A stretch of 64,000 nt of DNA from Bacteroidota bacterium (GCA_013298715.1 JAAFIQ010000020.1:1-64000); one strand, 5' to 3'. Shown: positions 36,226 to 46,781, numbered from the stretch's first letter. The notes: a model not told the origin generated them from the sequence alone. Numbers and translations are program-made.

Positions 36226-38124
36226 ATGTGTGGCATTGCTGGAATATATAAACTTAATTCATCTTCTGTTAGTTTAAATAGTATTCAACAGTTTACTGAT
36301 GCTATGAAACATCGTGGTCCCGACGGAAGTGGTTATGAGTTATATGCCAACAATACTTTAGCATTTGGCCACCGTCGTTTATCTATCTTAGATTTAAGCG
36401 AAGCGGGCAAGCAACCGCTTTCATTTCTTAATCGTTACCACATTACTTATAATGGCGAAGTGTATAATTTTTTAGAAATAAGAAACGACTTACAAGCGAA
36501 AGGTTACACATTTAAAACAGATACCGATACCGAAGTTATTTTAACAGCCTATCACGAATACGGAAAAGACTGCTTATTTAAATTTAATGGGATGTGGGCA
36601 TTTGCTATTTACGATGAGCATACACAAGAATTATTTTTAGCAAGAGATAGATTTGGGGTTAAACCTTTGCATTATGTTTATCTTCCTAATCAACTGTTTG
36701 CCTTTGCCTCCGAAACTATTGCATTTAAACATTTAGAAGGATTTCAACGTCAATTTAATCAACAACATTTATTAAGGGCTATTCAAGCACCACATGTTGT
36801 AGAAGCAAACGGGCAAACTATTTTTGAAGAAATAGCACAAGTATTACCAGGACATCAAATTACAATTTCTGCGAATAAGCAATTACAAATTAAATGTTGG
36901 TGGAATACTGCCGATCATCTATTAAAAGTACCAAGCGATTATCAAATTCAAGTACAACAATTTAAAGAACTATTTTTCGACGCTTGCAAATTGCGAATGC
37001 GTAGTGATGTGTCTATTGCCTCTGCATTAAGCGGTGGTATTGATTCGAGCTCGGTTTATTGTACTTTACAACAATTTAATTCAGGTTCAATTACACGTAC
37101 ACCAAGTGATTGGCAAAAAGCATTTGTTGCTACTTTTCCCAATACAAAAATGGACGAACGTCAGTATGCCGAAAAAGTAATTGAACATACTAAAGGAAAT
37201 GCTGTTTATATCACTCCCGATTATTCGAATTTAATAAACGATATTGAAAGCGCTACAAAATTATTAGACGCTATTATTTCTAATCCCATTATTGCCATTA
37301 CAGATATTTATAAAGCCATGCGTCAAAACGGCATCACCGTTTCGTTAGATGGGCATGGAGCCGATGAATATGCCTTTGGTTATAATTCATATGTGTTACA
37401 AAGTTTTTATGAAGCTTTAGAAACTGGAAACGAAGCAAAAGCAATCAGCATGTCAAATACGGTGGCTAATTTATCACCATTGTATAATGCAGAACAATTA
37501 ATGAAAACGTATTATGATAATAACTCAATAAAATCTAAGCTTAAAAAAAGTATTAAGTCATTTGTATCTAATGAAAAGAAAGTAGAGAAAGTGTATGCAA
37601 ACACTTGGTTTACCGACCCAACTTCTTTAGAAATTACAAAAGTGTTTACAAATCCATTTACAGGCATTACTAAAACCTTATTCGACGATTTTCATTATAC
37701 TAGCTTACCAATTAATTTACGTGATTTTGATAGAGCCTCTATGCAAAATAGTATCGAAGTGCGCATGCCTTTTATGGATTATCGTTTAGTATGTTTTATG
37801 TTTTCGTTACCCGAAGAAAGTAAATTAGGTGGTGGATTTACAAAACGCATTATTCGCGATGCAATGAAAGGAATATTACCCGATTCTATTCGTACCCGCA
37901 CTTTAAAAATAGGAATTGGTTCACCCATTGCCGAATGGATGCAATCGCATTTAAAAGATTTTACGTTAGATTATTTGCACTCGCAACAATTTCATAAATT
38001 AAGTTTCGTAAATCATGCTAAGGTAAAAGATGAAGTTGAACAGTTATACAAAACGAATGCGTTTAATACAAACAATGCTTCACAAACTTGGAGCCTCATT
38101 AACGCCATATTAATAGATGAGTAA
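36226..38124 (+). CDS. AsnB-type glutamine-hydrolysing amidotransferase (copy 1)
   Basis: 632 residues. The class II glutaminase domain has nucleophile Cys2 (MCGIAGIYK), RHRGPDGSG-like HRGPDGSG and YNGEVYNFLEI. The synthetase domain has PP-loop ALSGGIDSSSV at about 266-276 and FMDYRL. In polysaccharide loci such enzymes, like WbpS, are thought to amidate uronic-acid carboxyl groups rather than make asparagine. The context supports that. It overlaps the second WbpG-type gene by 8 bases. Confidence 0.88.
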   Translation: MCGIAGIYKLNSSSVSLNSIQQFTDAMKHRGPDGSGYELYANNTLAFGHRRLSILDLSEAGKQPLSFLNRYHITYNGEVYNFLEIRNDLQAKGYTFKTDTDTEVILTAYHEYGKDCLFKFNGMWAFAIYDEHTQELFLARDRFGVKPLHYVYLPNQLFAFASETIAFKHLEGFQRQFNQQHLLRAIQAPHVVEANGQTIFEEIAQVLPGHQITISANKQLQIKCWWNTADHLLKVPSDYQIQVQQFKELFFDACKLRMRSDVSIASALSGGIDSSSVYCTLQQFNSGSITRTPSDWQKAFVATFPNTKMDERQYAEKVIEHTKGNAVYITPDYSNLINDIESATKLLDAIISNPIIAITDIYKAMRQNGITVSLDGHGADEYAFGYNSYVLQSFYEALETGNEAKAISMSNTVANLSPLYNAEQLMKTYYDNNSIKSKLKKSIKSFVSNEKKVEKVYANTWFTDPTSLEITKVFTNPFTGITKTLFDDFHYTSLPINLRDFDRASMQNSIEVRMPFMDYRLVCFMFSLPEESKLGGGFTKRIIRDAMKGILPDSIRTRTLKIGIGSPIAEWMQSHLKDFTLDYLHSQQFHKLSFVNHAKVKDEVEQLYKTNAFNTNNASQTWSLINAILIDE

Positions 38125-39274
38125 TACTAAAGCATATCAACAATGTACGCGTTGCGTAATGGATACAACAGCAACCGAAATTACATTTGATAAAAATGGT
38201 GTGTGTAATTTTTGTACCGACTTTGAAACACTAGCGCATAAAACTATTTGGCGACCAATTGATGTGCGTTTAAAAGAGCTTGAAGATGGCGTGGCAAAAA
38301 TTAAAGCACTCGGAAAAAATTCAAAGTACGATTGTTTGGTTGGTTTAAGTGGCGGTGTTGATAGTTCTTATATTTGTTATTGGGTTAAGCAGGTTGGCTT
38401 ACGTCCACTTGTAGTTCATTTTGATAATGGTTGGAATAGCGAATTAGCCGTGCAAAACATCAATAATATTATTTCAAAAACAGGTTTTGATTTATATACT
38501 TATGTAATTAATTGGGAGGAGTTTAAAGATTTACAACTAGCATATATAAAGGCTTCTGTAATAGATATTGAGGTACCTACAGACCAATTAATTTTTGCCA
38601 CCTTATTTAAAATTGCCAGAAAGTATAAAATTAAAAGTGTCATCAATGGTAATAACATTTCATCTGAGGCGATATTGCCACACTCCTGGTATTTTCCAGA
38701 TAAGTTAGATATTGTTAATCTAACAAATATTCATAAAAAATTCGGGACAAAGAAATTGGTTAATTTTCCGAGTTTAAGTTTAACCAAGCAATATATAAAT
38801 TCAACTTTGTTCTCAATGTTCTCTATTTCACCTTTAAATTTATTAGATTATAATAAAGAAGAAGTAAAAAAATTATTAATGAAAGAGTTTGGTTGGCGTG
38901 ATTACGGTGGCAAGCATTATGAATCAGTGTTTACAAGGTTTTATCAAGGATATATTTTACCAGTAAAGTTTAATGTAGATAAACGAAAGGCACATTTAGC
39001 TACACTAGTTGCAGCAAAAATAATTACAAGAGAAATGGCACTTGCAGAATTAAAAAACTCAACATACGATTTAAACTTGCAAAAGCAAGATTATAACTAT
39101 GCACTAAAAAAATTTGATATAACTGAACAGGAGTTTGAAACGTTTATGAAACAAACTCCAATTGCGCATAAGGAATATGGCACACAATGGGATAAAAAAG
39201 AATTCAGGAAATATTATATTTTTAAACGAGTAGTAGGTCCTTTTTTAAAGTTTATAAAACCATTCGTTAAATAA
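38117..39274 (+). CDS. N-acetyl sugar amidotransferase, WbpG/PseA type (copy 2)
   Basis: 385 residues with the same layout as copy 1: CxxC pairs CTRC and CNFC, PP-loop LSGGVDSSYICYW at about 77-89, and PLVVHFDNGWNS. It has no glutaminase domain. The two copies differ strongly outside the motifs, so they probably act on different sugars. It lies directly against the next glycosyltransferase with no gap. Confidence 0.9.
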   Translation: MSNTKAYQQCTRCVMDTTATEITFDKNGVCNFCTDFETLAHKTIWRPIDVRLKELEDGVAKIKALGKNSKYDCLVGLSGGVDSSYICYWVKQVGLRPLVVHFDNGWNSELAVQNINNIISKTGFDLYTYVINWEEFKDLQLAYIKASVIDIEVPTDQLIFATLFKIARKYKIKSVINGNNISSEAILPHSWYFPDKLDIVNLTNIHKKFGTKKLVNFPSLSLTKQYINSTLFSMFSISPLNLLDYNKEEVKKLLMKEFGWRDYGGKHYESVFTRFYQGYILPVKFNVDKRKAHLATLVAAKIITREMALAELKNSTYDLNLQKQDYNYALKKFDITEQEFETFMKQTPIAHKEYGTQWDKKEFRKYYIFKRVVGPFLKFIKPFVK

Positions 39275-40441
39275 ATGGTGAACGTTGCATTTTTTATTTA
39301 TGGTGTAAACAAATTACACGGTGGTGGTGGAGCCGAGCGTTTTTTTTCAGATTTTTTTGATGAGTACCAAAAAGAAACCAATAAAAAATTCAAACTTTAC
39401 TTTATTACAGATAAAACTTCAATTAATAACCTGCGCAATGTAGGTAAACTAAAAGCTAACGCTAATATTCTTAATTTTGATATCGTATCCAATCGGTTTA
39501 AAAAAATATTAGAAACATTAAATCTATATAAACTTATTGTTTTAAATAATATAAGAATTATCCATATACCGCTTTACGATTTAAGCTATTTACCTTTACT
39601 AAAATCAATTAATAGGTTACCATTTTTTCTTAGACCTAGGTTGGCTATTAATATAGTTAATTGTTACGCCGCTAATGCGTTAGAGGATAAAACTAATCCT
39701 TATCATACATCCATTTCTAATACGTATTTACCCCTGTTTAGAGATATTAAGGTTGATGGCTATTTTTGTTGGAATACAAACTTTGAGGCGTATTTAAAAA
39801 AAAAAGCTCTTCTTACTTGGCAGCCAATGCATGTTCAATCAATTACTTCTCGATTTTCTGACGTAAGTCATTATTATCCTGAAAAGCCTAAAAATAATTG
39901 GGTTGTTTTTGCATCACGCCTTGATGCGCAGAAGCATCCAGAATGGATTATTCAGGCTGTGAAAGAAATTTCTGAGCTCGAACCAAAACTATTACACGAC
40001 TGGAAGTTTAAAATTTGTGGAGACGGTAATTTACGCGAAGCGCTTATAGCAGAAGTAGAAATGCAAAAACTAAATGGGACTATTGATTTTGAGATTCAAG
40101 GAGAAATGTTTAAGATACTAAACGTATCAAAAATTTATGTTTCTTGTCAAGATTACGATAATTTTCCTTCGCTCACCATGGCAGAGGCCATGGCTTCGGG
40201 GAATGCCATTGTAGCAAGAAATGTAGGGCAAACGGAATTGTTTGTGAAAGATAAAAAGAATGGAGTGCTTATTAATCCTGACTCGCCTTCACAACTTGCA
40301 AAAGCCTTGATAGAGCTAATGAAAAATGAAGAAAAAATAGGCTTAATGGGTAAAGAGAGCCTAGCATTGATTCAAAAAGTTCATAATGTTCCAAATTTCA
40401 TCAGCCAAATACATCAGTTTTGGCAAAGCATATTAAACTAA
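39275..40441 (+). CDS. Glycosyltransferase family 4
   Basis: 388 residues. The Gly-rich N-terminal loop GVNKLHGGGGAERFF and the donor-site stretch FASRLDAQKHPEWIIQAV are typical. DNFPSLTMAEAMASGNAIVARNVG contains the ExxxxxE signature (Glu in MAEAMASG). It is a retaining GT-B enzyme of unknown donor. The ATG is at 39275 and it is followed 1 base later by the MBOAT gene. Confidence 0.9.
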   Translation: MVNVAFFIYGVNKLHGGGGAERFFSDFFDEYQKETNKKFKLYFITDKTSINNLRNVGKLKANANILNFDIVSNRFKKILETLNLYKLIVLNNIRIIHIPLYDLSYLPLLKSINRLPFFLRPRLAINIVNCYAANALEDKTNPYHTSISNTYLPLFRDIKVDGYFCWNTNFEAYLKKKALLTWQPMHVQSITSRFSDVSHYYPEKPKNNWVVFASRLDAQKHPEWIIQAVKEISELEPKLLHDWKFKICGDGNLREALIAEVEMQKLNGTIDFEIQGEMFKILNVSKIYVSCQDYDNFPSLTMAEAMASGNAIVARNVGQTELFVKDKKNGVLINPDSPSQLAKALIELMKNEEKIGLMGKESLALIQKVHNVPNFISQIHQFWQSILN

Positions 40442-40442
40442 A

Positions 40443-41894
40443 ATGATTTTTAATTCGGTAGAATTTGTTATTTTTTTTGGTATTGTTACAGCATTATTTT
40501 ATTTAATAAGCCATAAATATAGGTGGATGTTATTATTGATAGCGAGTTGCTATTTTTATATGTTCTTTAAACCTATATACATTCTTATACTTTTTCTTAC
40601 AATTGTTATTGATTATTATGCAGCTATTTATATTGATAAACAGAGTGGCTCTAAACGAAAGTATTTTTTAGCATTAAGTATTTTAGCAAACGTTGGCATA
40701 CTTGCTATATTCAAATATTATAATTTTTTTGTTGAAAATGTTAATGGTTTATTATCTGTAGCAAATTCAGATGTAACCTTTTCTTATCTAAACATATTAC
40801 TGCCAATTGGATTATCCTTTCACACATTTCAGGCAATGAGTTATACAATAGAAGTTTATAGAGGCAATTTTAAGCCTGAACGGCATTTTGGAATCTATTC
40901 GTTGTATGTAATGTTTTACCCACAACTTGTTGCAGGCCCTATAGAGAGGCCTCAACAAATATTGCCGCAATTTCATGTAAAGCGTGAATTTAATTATCAA
41001 AATATTTCAGATGGCTTAAAACTTATGCTTTGGGGAATGTTTAAAAAAGTTGTAATTGCTGATAGGCTTGCTGTGTTTGTAAATCAAGTTTATAACAATC
41101 ATACCGATTATGAAGGATTGCCTTTGTGTATTGCAGCGGTTTTTTTTTCTTTTCAAATTTATTTTGATTTTAGTGGCTATTCAGATATTGCGTTAGGCAG
41201 CGCTAAAGTAATGGGTTACGACCTTATGCAAAATTTTAACCGACCTTATGCAGCAAAAAGTATTAGCGAATTTTGGAAACGATGGCACATTTCGCTTTCT
41301 TCTTGGTTTAAAGATTATGTCTACATACCACTAGGTGGTAACAGGGTTAAATTAAATCGAATGCTCATTAATGTTTTAATTGTTTTTATGATAAGTGGAT
41401 TATGGCACGGAGCAAGTTGGACATTTATTGTTTGGGGTGCATTGCATGGTTTGTTTACGTTAGCTGAAATTTTTATAAAAAAAATTAATCTACCTTCAAT
41501 TTCTAAAATAATCATTCATAAAAAAATACTTGTGTTTTTTCTGGTTACTTTTGCCTGGATTTTTTTTAGAGCTGAGAATTTTGATAAAGCATTTCATTTT
41601 TTCAAATACATGTTCATCGGCATACCCGAACAATTAATTACAGTTATAAGTAATCAAAATTTCGATCGTCTGCATCTAATTTATATGGAACAAACTGGAG
41701 GACAGTTTTTTCTTGCCATATTTTTAATACTCTTTGTTGGGTTGCTCGAACACTTTCAATTTCATAAAACTATTCCAGAATTTATAGGTTCCTTTAAACC
41801 AGTTGTTCGTTGGGGTTTTTACTTTGTTATATTTTATAGCATTGTTTTGCTTGGCATTTTTGATAATACAGAGTTCATTTATTTTCAATTTTAA
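40443..41894 (+). CDS. MBOAT-family O-acyltransferase (AlgI/DltB type)
   Basis: 483 residues with about 10-12 membrane helices. FYPQLVAGPIERPQQILPQF and YFDFSGYSDIALGSAKVMGY are AlgI hallmarks. The catalytic His is in LWHGASWTFIVWGALHG (about 322). The family moves acyl groups across the inner membrane onto glycans, usually with an SGNH-type partner, and the adjacent gene fits that role. It overlaps that gene by one base. Confidence 0.92.
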   Translation: MIFNSVEFVIFFGIVTALFYLISHKYRWMLLLIASCYFYMFFKPIYILILFLTIVIDYYAAIYIDKQSGSKRKYFLALSILANVGILAIFKYYNFFVENVNGLLSVANSDVTFSYLNILLPIGLSFHTFQAMSYTIEVYRGNFKPERHFGIYSLYVMFYPQLVAGPIERPQQILPQFHVKREFNYQNISDGLKLMLWGMFKKVVIADRLAVFVNQVYNNHTDYEGLPLCIAAVFFSFQIYFDFSGYSDIALGSAKVMGYDLMQNFNRPYAAKSISEFWKRWHISLSSWFKDYVYIPLGGNRVKLNRMLINVLIVFMISGLWHGASWTFIVWGALHGLFTLAEIFIKKINLPSISKIIIHKKILVFFLVTFAWIFFRAENFDKAFHFFKYMFIGIPEQLITVISNQNFDRLHLIYMEQTGGQFFLAIFLILFVGLLEHFQFHKTIPEFIGSFKPVVRWGFYFVIFYSIVLLGIFDNTEFIYFQF

Positions 41895-42925
41895 TGAAGA
41901 GAGAAGTCAAAATCGTTCTTGTTAAATTGTGCATAATATTGTGTCCTTTGGTTATACTGCTCTTATCGTTTATAATTATTGATCCATTTGGGCTAATTCA
42001 TAACAAAAAAATAGTGTCAGAAACAAGCGATGATTTTTTATCAACGGAGTTATATCTCAAAAACACAAAAAACATACCTTACAATGCATTTATTTTTGGC
42101 AATAGTAAAACACTTGCTTTCCGTAGCAAGGATTGGCAAAAATATGTAAAGGATACCCTTATTGCGTTTAAATTTGGTTGTCCTGGCGAAAGTATCAATA
42201 ATATTTACAAAAAAATTGAGTTGATTACAAAAATGGGCGACACTATAAAGCAAGCCTTAATTGTGTTAGATGAAGGTTTGTTTTTAAATGTAAATAATCG
42301 GCATAAATCTTATTTCGGCCCAGTTTATAAGCATCATTGGAAAACAACGGATGAAAGTATCCTTGATTTTTATTTTACATATTTTAAGTTTTATTTAAAA
42401 GACCTAAACTTTATTAAATACATAGATTATTCTATCTTTAATAAATATAGAAATTATATGAAAGGGGTTATTAGTATAACTAATGAGGATAAAATAGGAA
42501 CAAAAAGTGAAAGGAATTCTCTTACCAACGAGTTTTATTTTTCAGATATTGAAAGCGAAATAGAAAAACTTGGATTTGATACTTACTATAAAAGGCATCA
42601 AAATTTATTTTCGGTAACACAAAAAAATAATAATTCTACTAGCAATATTTTAATTGAAACCGAAGATATAGAGTACCTAAAGCAAATTAAAAAATTGTTG
42701 GTAGAGGAAGGTGCCAAATATAAAATAATCATAAGTTTAGCTTTTGATCAGCAAAAAATGAATGAACTGAATATCAAATTACTGACCGAAATTTTTGGAA
42801 AAGAAAATGTTTTTGATTTTTCAGGTAAAAATGAAATAGCAGCCGATTCTTCTTTTTTTTACGAGAGATTACATTTTAGGCCTATTGCAGGAGATTTGTT
42901 GTTGAAAAAAGTATACTCTAAGTAA
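41894..42925 (+). CDS. SGNH/AlgX-like membrane-anchored partner of the MBOAT acyltransferase
   Basis: 343 residues with one N-terminal membrane anchor (about 8-30). A Gly-Asn-Ser block (FGNSKT, about 66-71) near the start and a late His motif (YERLHFRP, about 321-328) match the Ser ... His layout of SGNH-fold acyl-transfer partners such as DltD and AlgJ/AlgX. Otherwise it is unlike any family I can name. Its position one base after the MBOAT gene makes periplasmic transfer of acetyl or a similar group to the glycan likely. Confidence 0.62.
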   Translation: MKREVKIVLVKLCIILCPLVILLLSFIIIDPFGLIHNKKIVSETSDDFLSTELYLKNTKNIPYNAFIFGNSKTLAFRSKDWQKYVKDTLIAFKFGCPGESINNIYKKIELITKMGDTIKQALIVLDEGLFLNVNNRHKSYFGPVYKHHWKTTDESILDFYFTYFKFYLKDLNFIKYIDYSIFNKYRNYMKGVISITNEDKIGTKSERNSLTNEFYFSDIESEIEKLGFDTYYKRHQNLFSVTQKNNNSTSNILIETEDIEYLKQIKKLLVEEGAKYKIIISLAFDQQKMNELNIKLLTEIFGKENVFDFSGKNEIAADSSFFYERLHFRPIAGDLLLKKVYSK

Positions 42926-44154
42926 TGAACAGTAAACGTTTAATTTTATTAACTAATAATTTCCCAAAATCAAACGGAGCTGAGGGTGTTTTTTTAAGAG
43001 ACGAATTAAAAGAAGCTATCAAATACTTCGATAAAATTTATATCCTTCCAGTAGATACCGGTTTTAATACAAAAGCAAATATTCCTAATGAAAAAATTAC
43101 ATTTATAGACCTTAACGAGTTTAGCAATAAATTCAATAATTTTTTTAGCGCATTTGCTCGTATAAGCCTATTGTTAAGCGCCATTTTGTACGCCTTTAAA
43201 AAGAAAAAAATTAATTTTTTAAATTTAAAATCACTAAGCTATGAGTTTGCTTATTTAAAACAGATATTAAAACTTCAATCAAGTTTTGAAAATTTTCTTT
43301 CCACTTTATCACCTGGCACGCTCTATGCTTATTCTTTTTGGTTCGATATTTGGCCTATAATTCTTTCAAAACCAAGGTTAAAAAATAAATTTCAAAATGT
43401 CATTAGCCGAGCACATGGATTTGATATCTTTCCTGAACAACAAAAATATAAATTTGATCCTTTTTTTCGCGTTAAACTAAAGGGGGTTAATCTAGTAAGC
43501 AGTGTTTCTTTAAAAGGCAAACTAACCCTTCAAATCGCTGCACCAAACTACAAAAATAAGTTTGTTACCATGAATTTGGGAGTAAATCAAAATACCGAAA
43601 AAGTTAAAGTAGTTGATGCACAAAAATTACTAATTGTTAGTTGTTCTAACATTACTAAAATAAAAAGAGTTTTTTTAATTCCAGAAATATTAAAAAATTT
43701 AACGGTAGATTATACTTGGGTGCATTTTGGCGGTGGTGTTGAAGAGGATATTTTATTACTTAATAACTCAATTACACGTAATAAAGTAAATGCAGAATTA
43801 AAAGGCTACATTTCTAACACAGAACTACTGAAATTTTATAATGAAAACGTTATCAATTTATTTATTAATGTATCCGCCTCAGAAGGCATTCCGTTTTCAA
43901 TTATGGAAGCTATGAGTTTTGGAATCCCATGTATGGCAACTGATGTTGGAGGTAATACTGAAATTGTTGACACTAACAATGGTTTTGTAATACCCGAAAA
44001 TTTTGATCCAAAAACCGTTGCTGGGTATATAAATGAATTTAGTCTTGATCTTCAAAACGCCAAGCGTACGCAAGCTTATAATTGTTGGAAAGAAAAATTT
44101 AATGCTGAAAAAAATTATAAAAACTTTTATCACCGTTTAATTGGTGGCAATTAG
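42925..44154 (+). CDS. Glycosyltransferase family 4
   Basis: 409 residues. 'LLTNNFPKSNGAEGVFLRDEL' is an N-terminal GT4 motif and ISRAHGFDIFPEQ lies mid-protein. The C-terminal domain has INVSASEGIPFSIMEAMSFG and DVGGNTEIV, with the conserved donor-phosphate Glu pair. It overlaps the upstream gene by one base. Donor unknown. Confidence 0.88.
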   Translation: MNSKRLILLTNNFPKSNGAEGVFLRDELKEAIKYFDKIYILPVDTGFNTKANIPNEKITFIDLNEFSNKFNNFFSAFARISLLLSAILYAFKKKKINFLNLKSLSYEFAYLKQILKLQSSFENFLSTLSPGTLYAYSFWFDIWPIILSKPRLKNKFQNVISRAHGFDIFPEQQKYKFDPFFRVKLKGVNLVSSVSLKGKLTLQIAAPNYKNKFVTMNLGVNQNTEKVKVVDAQKLLIVSCSNITKIKRVFLIPEILKNLTVDYTWVHFGGGVEEDILLLNNSITRNKVNAELKGYISNTELLKFYNENVINLFINVSASEGIPFSIMEAMSFGIPCMATDVGGNTEIVDTNNGFVIPENFDPKTVAGYINEFSLDLQNAKRTQAYNCWKEKFNAEKNYKNFYHRLIGGN

Positions 44155-44183
44155 TATTTTAGTAAAATATTTAATAATAAATT

Positions 44184-45185
44184 ATGAATATAGCAATAAT
44201 AGGTTACGGATACTGGGGACCTAATTTGGTTCGAAATTTTTCTGCAGTAGCAAACTGTAAGGTAAAATATGTAATTGATGCACGAACCGAGCGTTTAGAA
44301 ACGGTAAAAAAAGCATATCCAAACATTGAGGTTAATGTTTTAGCAGATTTAGCAATGGCTGACACAAGCGTTGACGCACTCGTTATTGCAACGCCAGTTT
44401 TTGCGCATTATGCCTTAGCTAAACAAGCCCTCTCTAGCGGAAAACATGTGTTAATTGAAAAGCCAATGACAGCAACTGTTGCAGAGGCCGAAGAGTTGAT
44501 TGAACTCGCAAAGAGAAATAATCTATTGTTGATGGTTGATCATACCTTTTTATACACTGGTGCCATAAAAAAAATGAAAGAATTAATTGATGCAAATGAT
44601 CTTGGCGGTATTCAATACTTTGATTCAACACGTATAAACCTAGGCCTATTTCAGCCTGATGTAAATGTTTTGTGGGACTTGGCGCCACACGATATTTCAA
44701 TTTTATTATATCTTATTAATTCAAAACCATACAGCGTTAATGCTACTGGGATTTCACATACTAATAATGGAATAGAAAATATTGCCTATTTAACTGTGAA
44801 TTATACCAATGGCTTTATTGCACATTTTAGCTGCTCATGGACATCGCCTGTAAAACTGCGAACCTTATTAGTTGGTGGCGATAAAAAAATGGTAGTTTTT
44901 AATGATTTAGAGCCCTCAGAAAAAATTAGAGTATACGATACAGGTTACAACTTTAGAACCGATGAAGAAAAAAAACGTTTATTAGTGGATTATCGAACAG
45001 GTGACGTTTTTATCCCTAAGTTAGAAATGAAAGAAGCACTGTTAGGAATGGCAAACGATTTCATAACCTGTATTCAAACAAAAGGAGTACCAGTTTCAAA
45101 TGCTGAATTAGGACTAGAAGTTATCAAAATTTTAGAAGCAGCTCAACAATCAATTAAACAAAACGGAAAAGAAATAAAATTATAG
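44184..45185 (+). CDS. Gfo/Idh/MocA oxidoreductase, WbpB-like
   Basis: 333 residues. The Rossmann start is [18 protein letters not shown], and the family motif is [18 protein letters not shown] with catalytic-type Lys. [15 protein letters not shown] holds the substrate-side His. It is followed by WbpD- and WbpE-like genes with 1-2 base gaps, the set that turns UDP-GlcNAc-uronate into the 3-acetamido derivative. I therefore assign the 3-dehydrogenase step. Co-factor cycling with 2-oxoglutarate is known for WbpB but cannot be seen here. Confidence 0.85.
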   Translation: MNIAIIGYGYWGPNLVRNFSAVANCKVKYVIDARTERLETVKKAYPNIEVNVLADLAMADTSVDALVIATPVFAHYALAKQALSSGKHVLIEKPMTATVAEAEELIELAKRNNLLLMVDHTFLYTGAIKKMKELIDANDLGGIQYFDSTRINLGLFQPDVNVLWDLAPHDISILLYLINSKPYSVNATGISHTNNGIENIAYLTVNYTNGFIAHFSCSWTSPVKLRTLLVGGDKKMVVFNDLEPSEKIRVYDTGYNFRTDEEKKRLLVDYRTGDVFIPKLEMKEALLGMANDFITCIQTKGVPVSNAELGLEVIKILEAAQQSIKQNGKEIKL

Positions 45186-45186
45186 T

Positions 45187-45678
45187 ATGGAATTATTAAA
45201 TATAGATGAATCACGAAAAAGTATTGTTAACGTTAAGGTAGGACATAATGTTCGTATTTTTAATTTTGTAAATGCTTATGGATGCAGTATAGATGACAAT
45301 ACCAAAGTAGGCACATTTGTAGAAATCCAAAAAGGAGCTAGTGTAGGAAAAAATTGTAAAATATCTTCTCATTCATTCATTTGCGAAGGTGTACATATTG
45401 CCGATAATTGCTTTATTGGACACGGAGTAATGTTTACAAATGATTTGTTTCCACGTGCTACCAATCCAGATGGATCTGCACAAACTGAACAAGATTGGAC
45501 ATTAATTGAAACCCATGTTAAAAAAGGAGCTTCCATAGGTAGCAATGCCACTATTTTATGTGGCGTAACTATTGGCGAAAATGCGTTAATTGGGGCAGGA
45601 GCAATGGTTACTAAGGATGTGCCAGATAATGCTGTTGTAGCAGGTAATCCGGCAAAAATTATTAAATATTTAAAATAG
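45187..45678 (+). CDS. WbpD-like UDP-sugar 3-N-acetyltransferase
   Basis: 163 residues forming a short left-handed beta-helix: [30 protein letters not shown] (the loop with likely catalytic residues), [21 protein letters not shown] and [12 protein letters not shown]. Length and motifs match WbpD-type enzymes, which acetylate the 3-amino group of UDP-2-acetamido-3-amino-glucuronate. It lies between wbpB- and wbpE-like genes. Confidence 0.86.
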   Translation: MELLNIDESRKSIVNVKVGHNVRIFNFVNAYGCSIDDNTKVGTFVEIQKGASVGKNCKISSHSFICEGVHIADNCFIGHGVMFTNDLFPRATNPDGSAQTEQDWTLIETHVKKGASIGSNATILCGVTIGENALIGAGAMVTKDVPDNAVVAGNPAKIIKYLK

Positions 45679-45680
45679 AT

Positions 45681-46781
45681 ATGATGGAAAAAATTAATTG
45701 CCTTGATTTAAAAGGACAACATCAACAAATTAAGCAAGAAGTATTTGCAGCCTTCGAAAAAGTGTATGAAAAAACAGCCTTTTCAGGTGGCCCTTTTGTA
45801 GAAGAGTTTGAAAATGAATTTTCTAGGTACATAGGTTGTAATTACTCTGTTGGCGTTAGTAACGGCACTATTGCTTTGCATTTAGCAATGCTCGTGTTAA
45901 ATATTGGACCCGGTGATGAAGTAATAATTCCTGCTAATACATTTATTGCCACAGCTTGGGGCGTATCACACGCAGGAGCAACCCCAGTGTTTGTAGACTG
46001 TGATGCCGATACTTGGGAGTTAGACGCTTCCAAAATTGAAGCAGCTATTACACCTAAAACCAAAGCAATTATTGGGGTGCATTTATACGGTCAACCCTTT
46101 GATGTAGATGCTGTGAAAGCAATTTGTGATAGGCATAATTTATTTTTAGTTGAAGACGCTGCTCAAGCGCAAGGAGCGCGTTACAATGGAAAAACCGTTG
46201 GGGTATTTGGCGAAATGGCATGCTATAGTTTTTATCCAGGAAAAAATTTAGGTGCTTGTGGCGAAGCTGGCGGATTAACTACCAATAATGAATCGCATTT
46301 AAAACACCTACAATCATTGCGTAATCATGGAAGCGTGGTGCGTTATTATCACGATGAGATTGGTTACAATTACCGTATGGGTGGTCTAGAGGGAGCATCG
46401 CTAACTGTAAAATTAAAATACCTTGAGGAATGGAACAACCGTCGTAGAGAAATTGCTAAACGCTATCAAACTGAAATAATTAATCAAAAAGTAAAAATGC
46501 AAAGCAAACCACAATGGTCAGATGGAATTTATCATTTGTTTGTTGTAACAGTTGAAAATAAAGACGCATTTGTTAAGCATTTAGAAGAAAATAATATCAA
46601 TGCAGCTTATCATTACCCAGTGCCTTGTCATTTACAAAAAGCTTATTCTCACTTAAATCATAAAATAGGGGATTTCCCTAACTCAGAATACCTAGCTGCA
46701 CATTGTGTAAGTTTACCCATGTACGCTGAGTTAACAGATGAGCAAGTAAATTGGGTGGTTCAATGTATTAACTCGTTTTAA
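45681..46781 (+). CDS. WbpE-like DegT aminotransferase
   Basis: 366 residues of PLP fold. VGVSNGTIALHLAM and LVEDAAQAQGARY bind the cofactor, and YSFYPGKNLGACGEAGG holds the Schiff-base Lys at about 187. The wording 'FYPGKNLGA.GEAG' and the neighbours are those of WbpE, the 3-aminotransferase of the ManNAc3NAc-uronate pathway. The start may be either of two tandem ATGs (45681, 45684). It overlaps the next gene by one base. Confidence 0.87.
   Translation: MMEKINCLDLKGQHQQIKQEVFAAFEKVYEKTAFSGGPFVEEFENEFSRYIGCNYSVGVSNGTIALHLAMLVLNIGPGDEVIIPANTFIATAWGVSHAGATPVFVDCDADTWELDASKIEAAITPKTKAIIGVHLYGQPFDVDAVKAICDRHNLFLVEDAAQAQGARYNGKTVGVFGEMACYSFYPGKNLGACGEAGGLTTNNESHLKHLQSLRNHGSVVRYYHDEIGYNYRMGGLEGASLTVKLKYLEEWNNRRREIAKRYQTEIINQKVKMQSKPQWSDGIYHLFVVTVENKDAFVKHLEENNINAAYHYPVPCHLQKAYSHLNHKIGDFPNSEYLAAHCVSLPMYAELTDEQVNWVVQCINSF

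Noticed and set aside
36226-38124. Asparagine synthetase for primary metabolism
   Set aside because: Copies occur repeatedly among glycosyltransferases and next to WbpG genes; a sugar-amide role fits better, although asparagine synthesis is not formally excluded.
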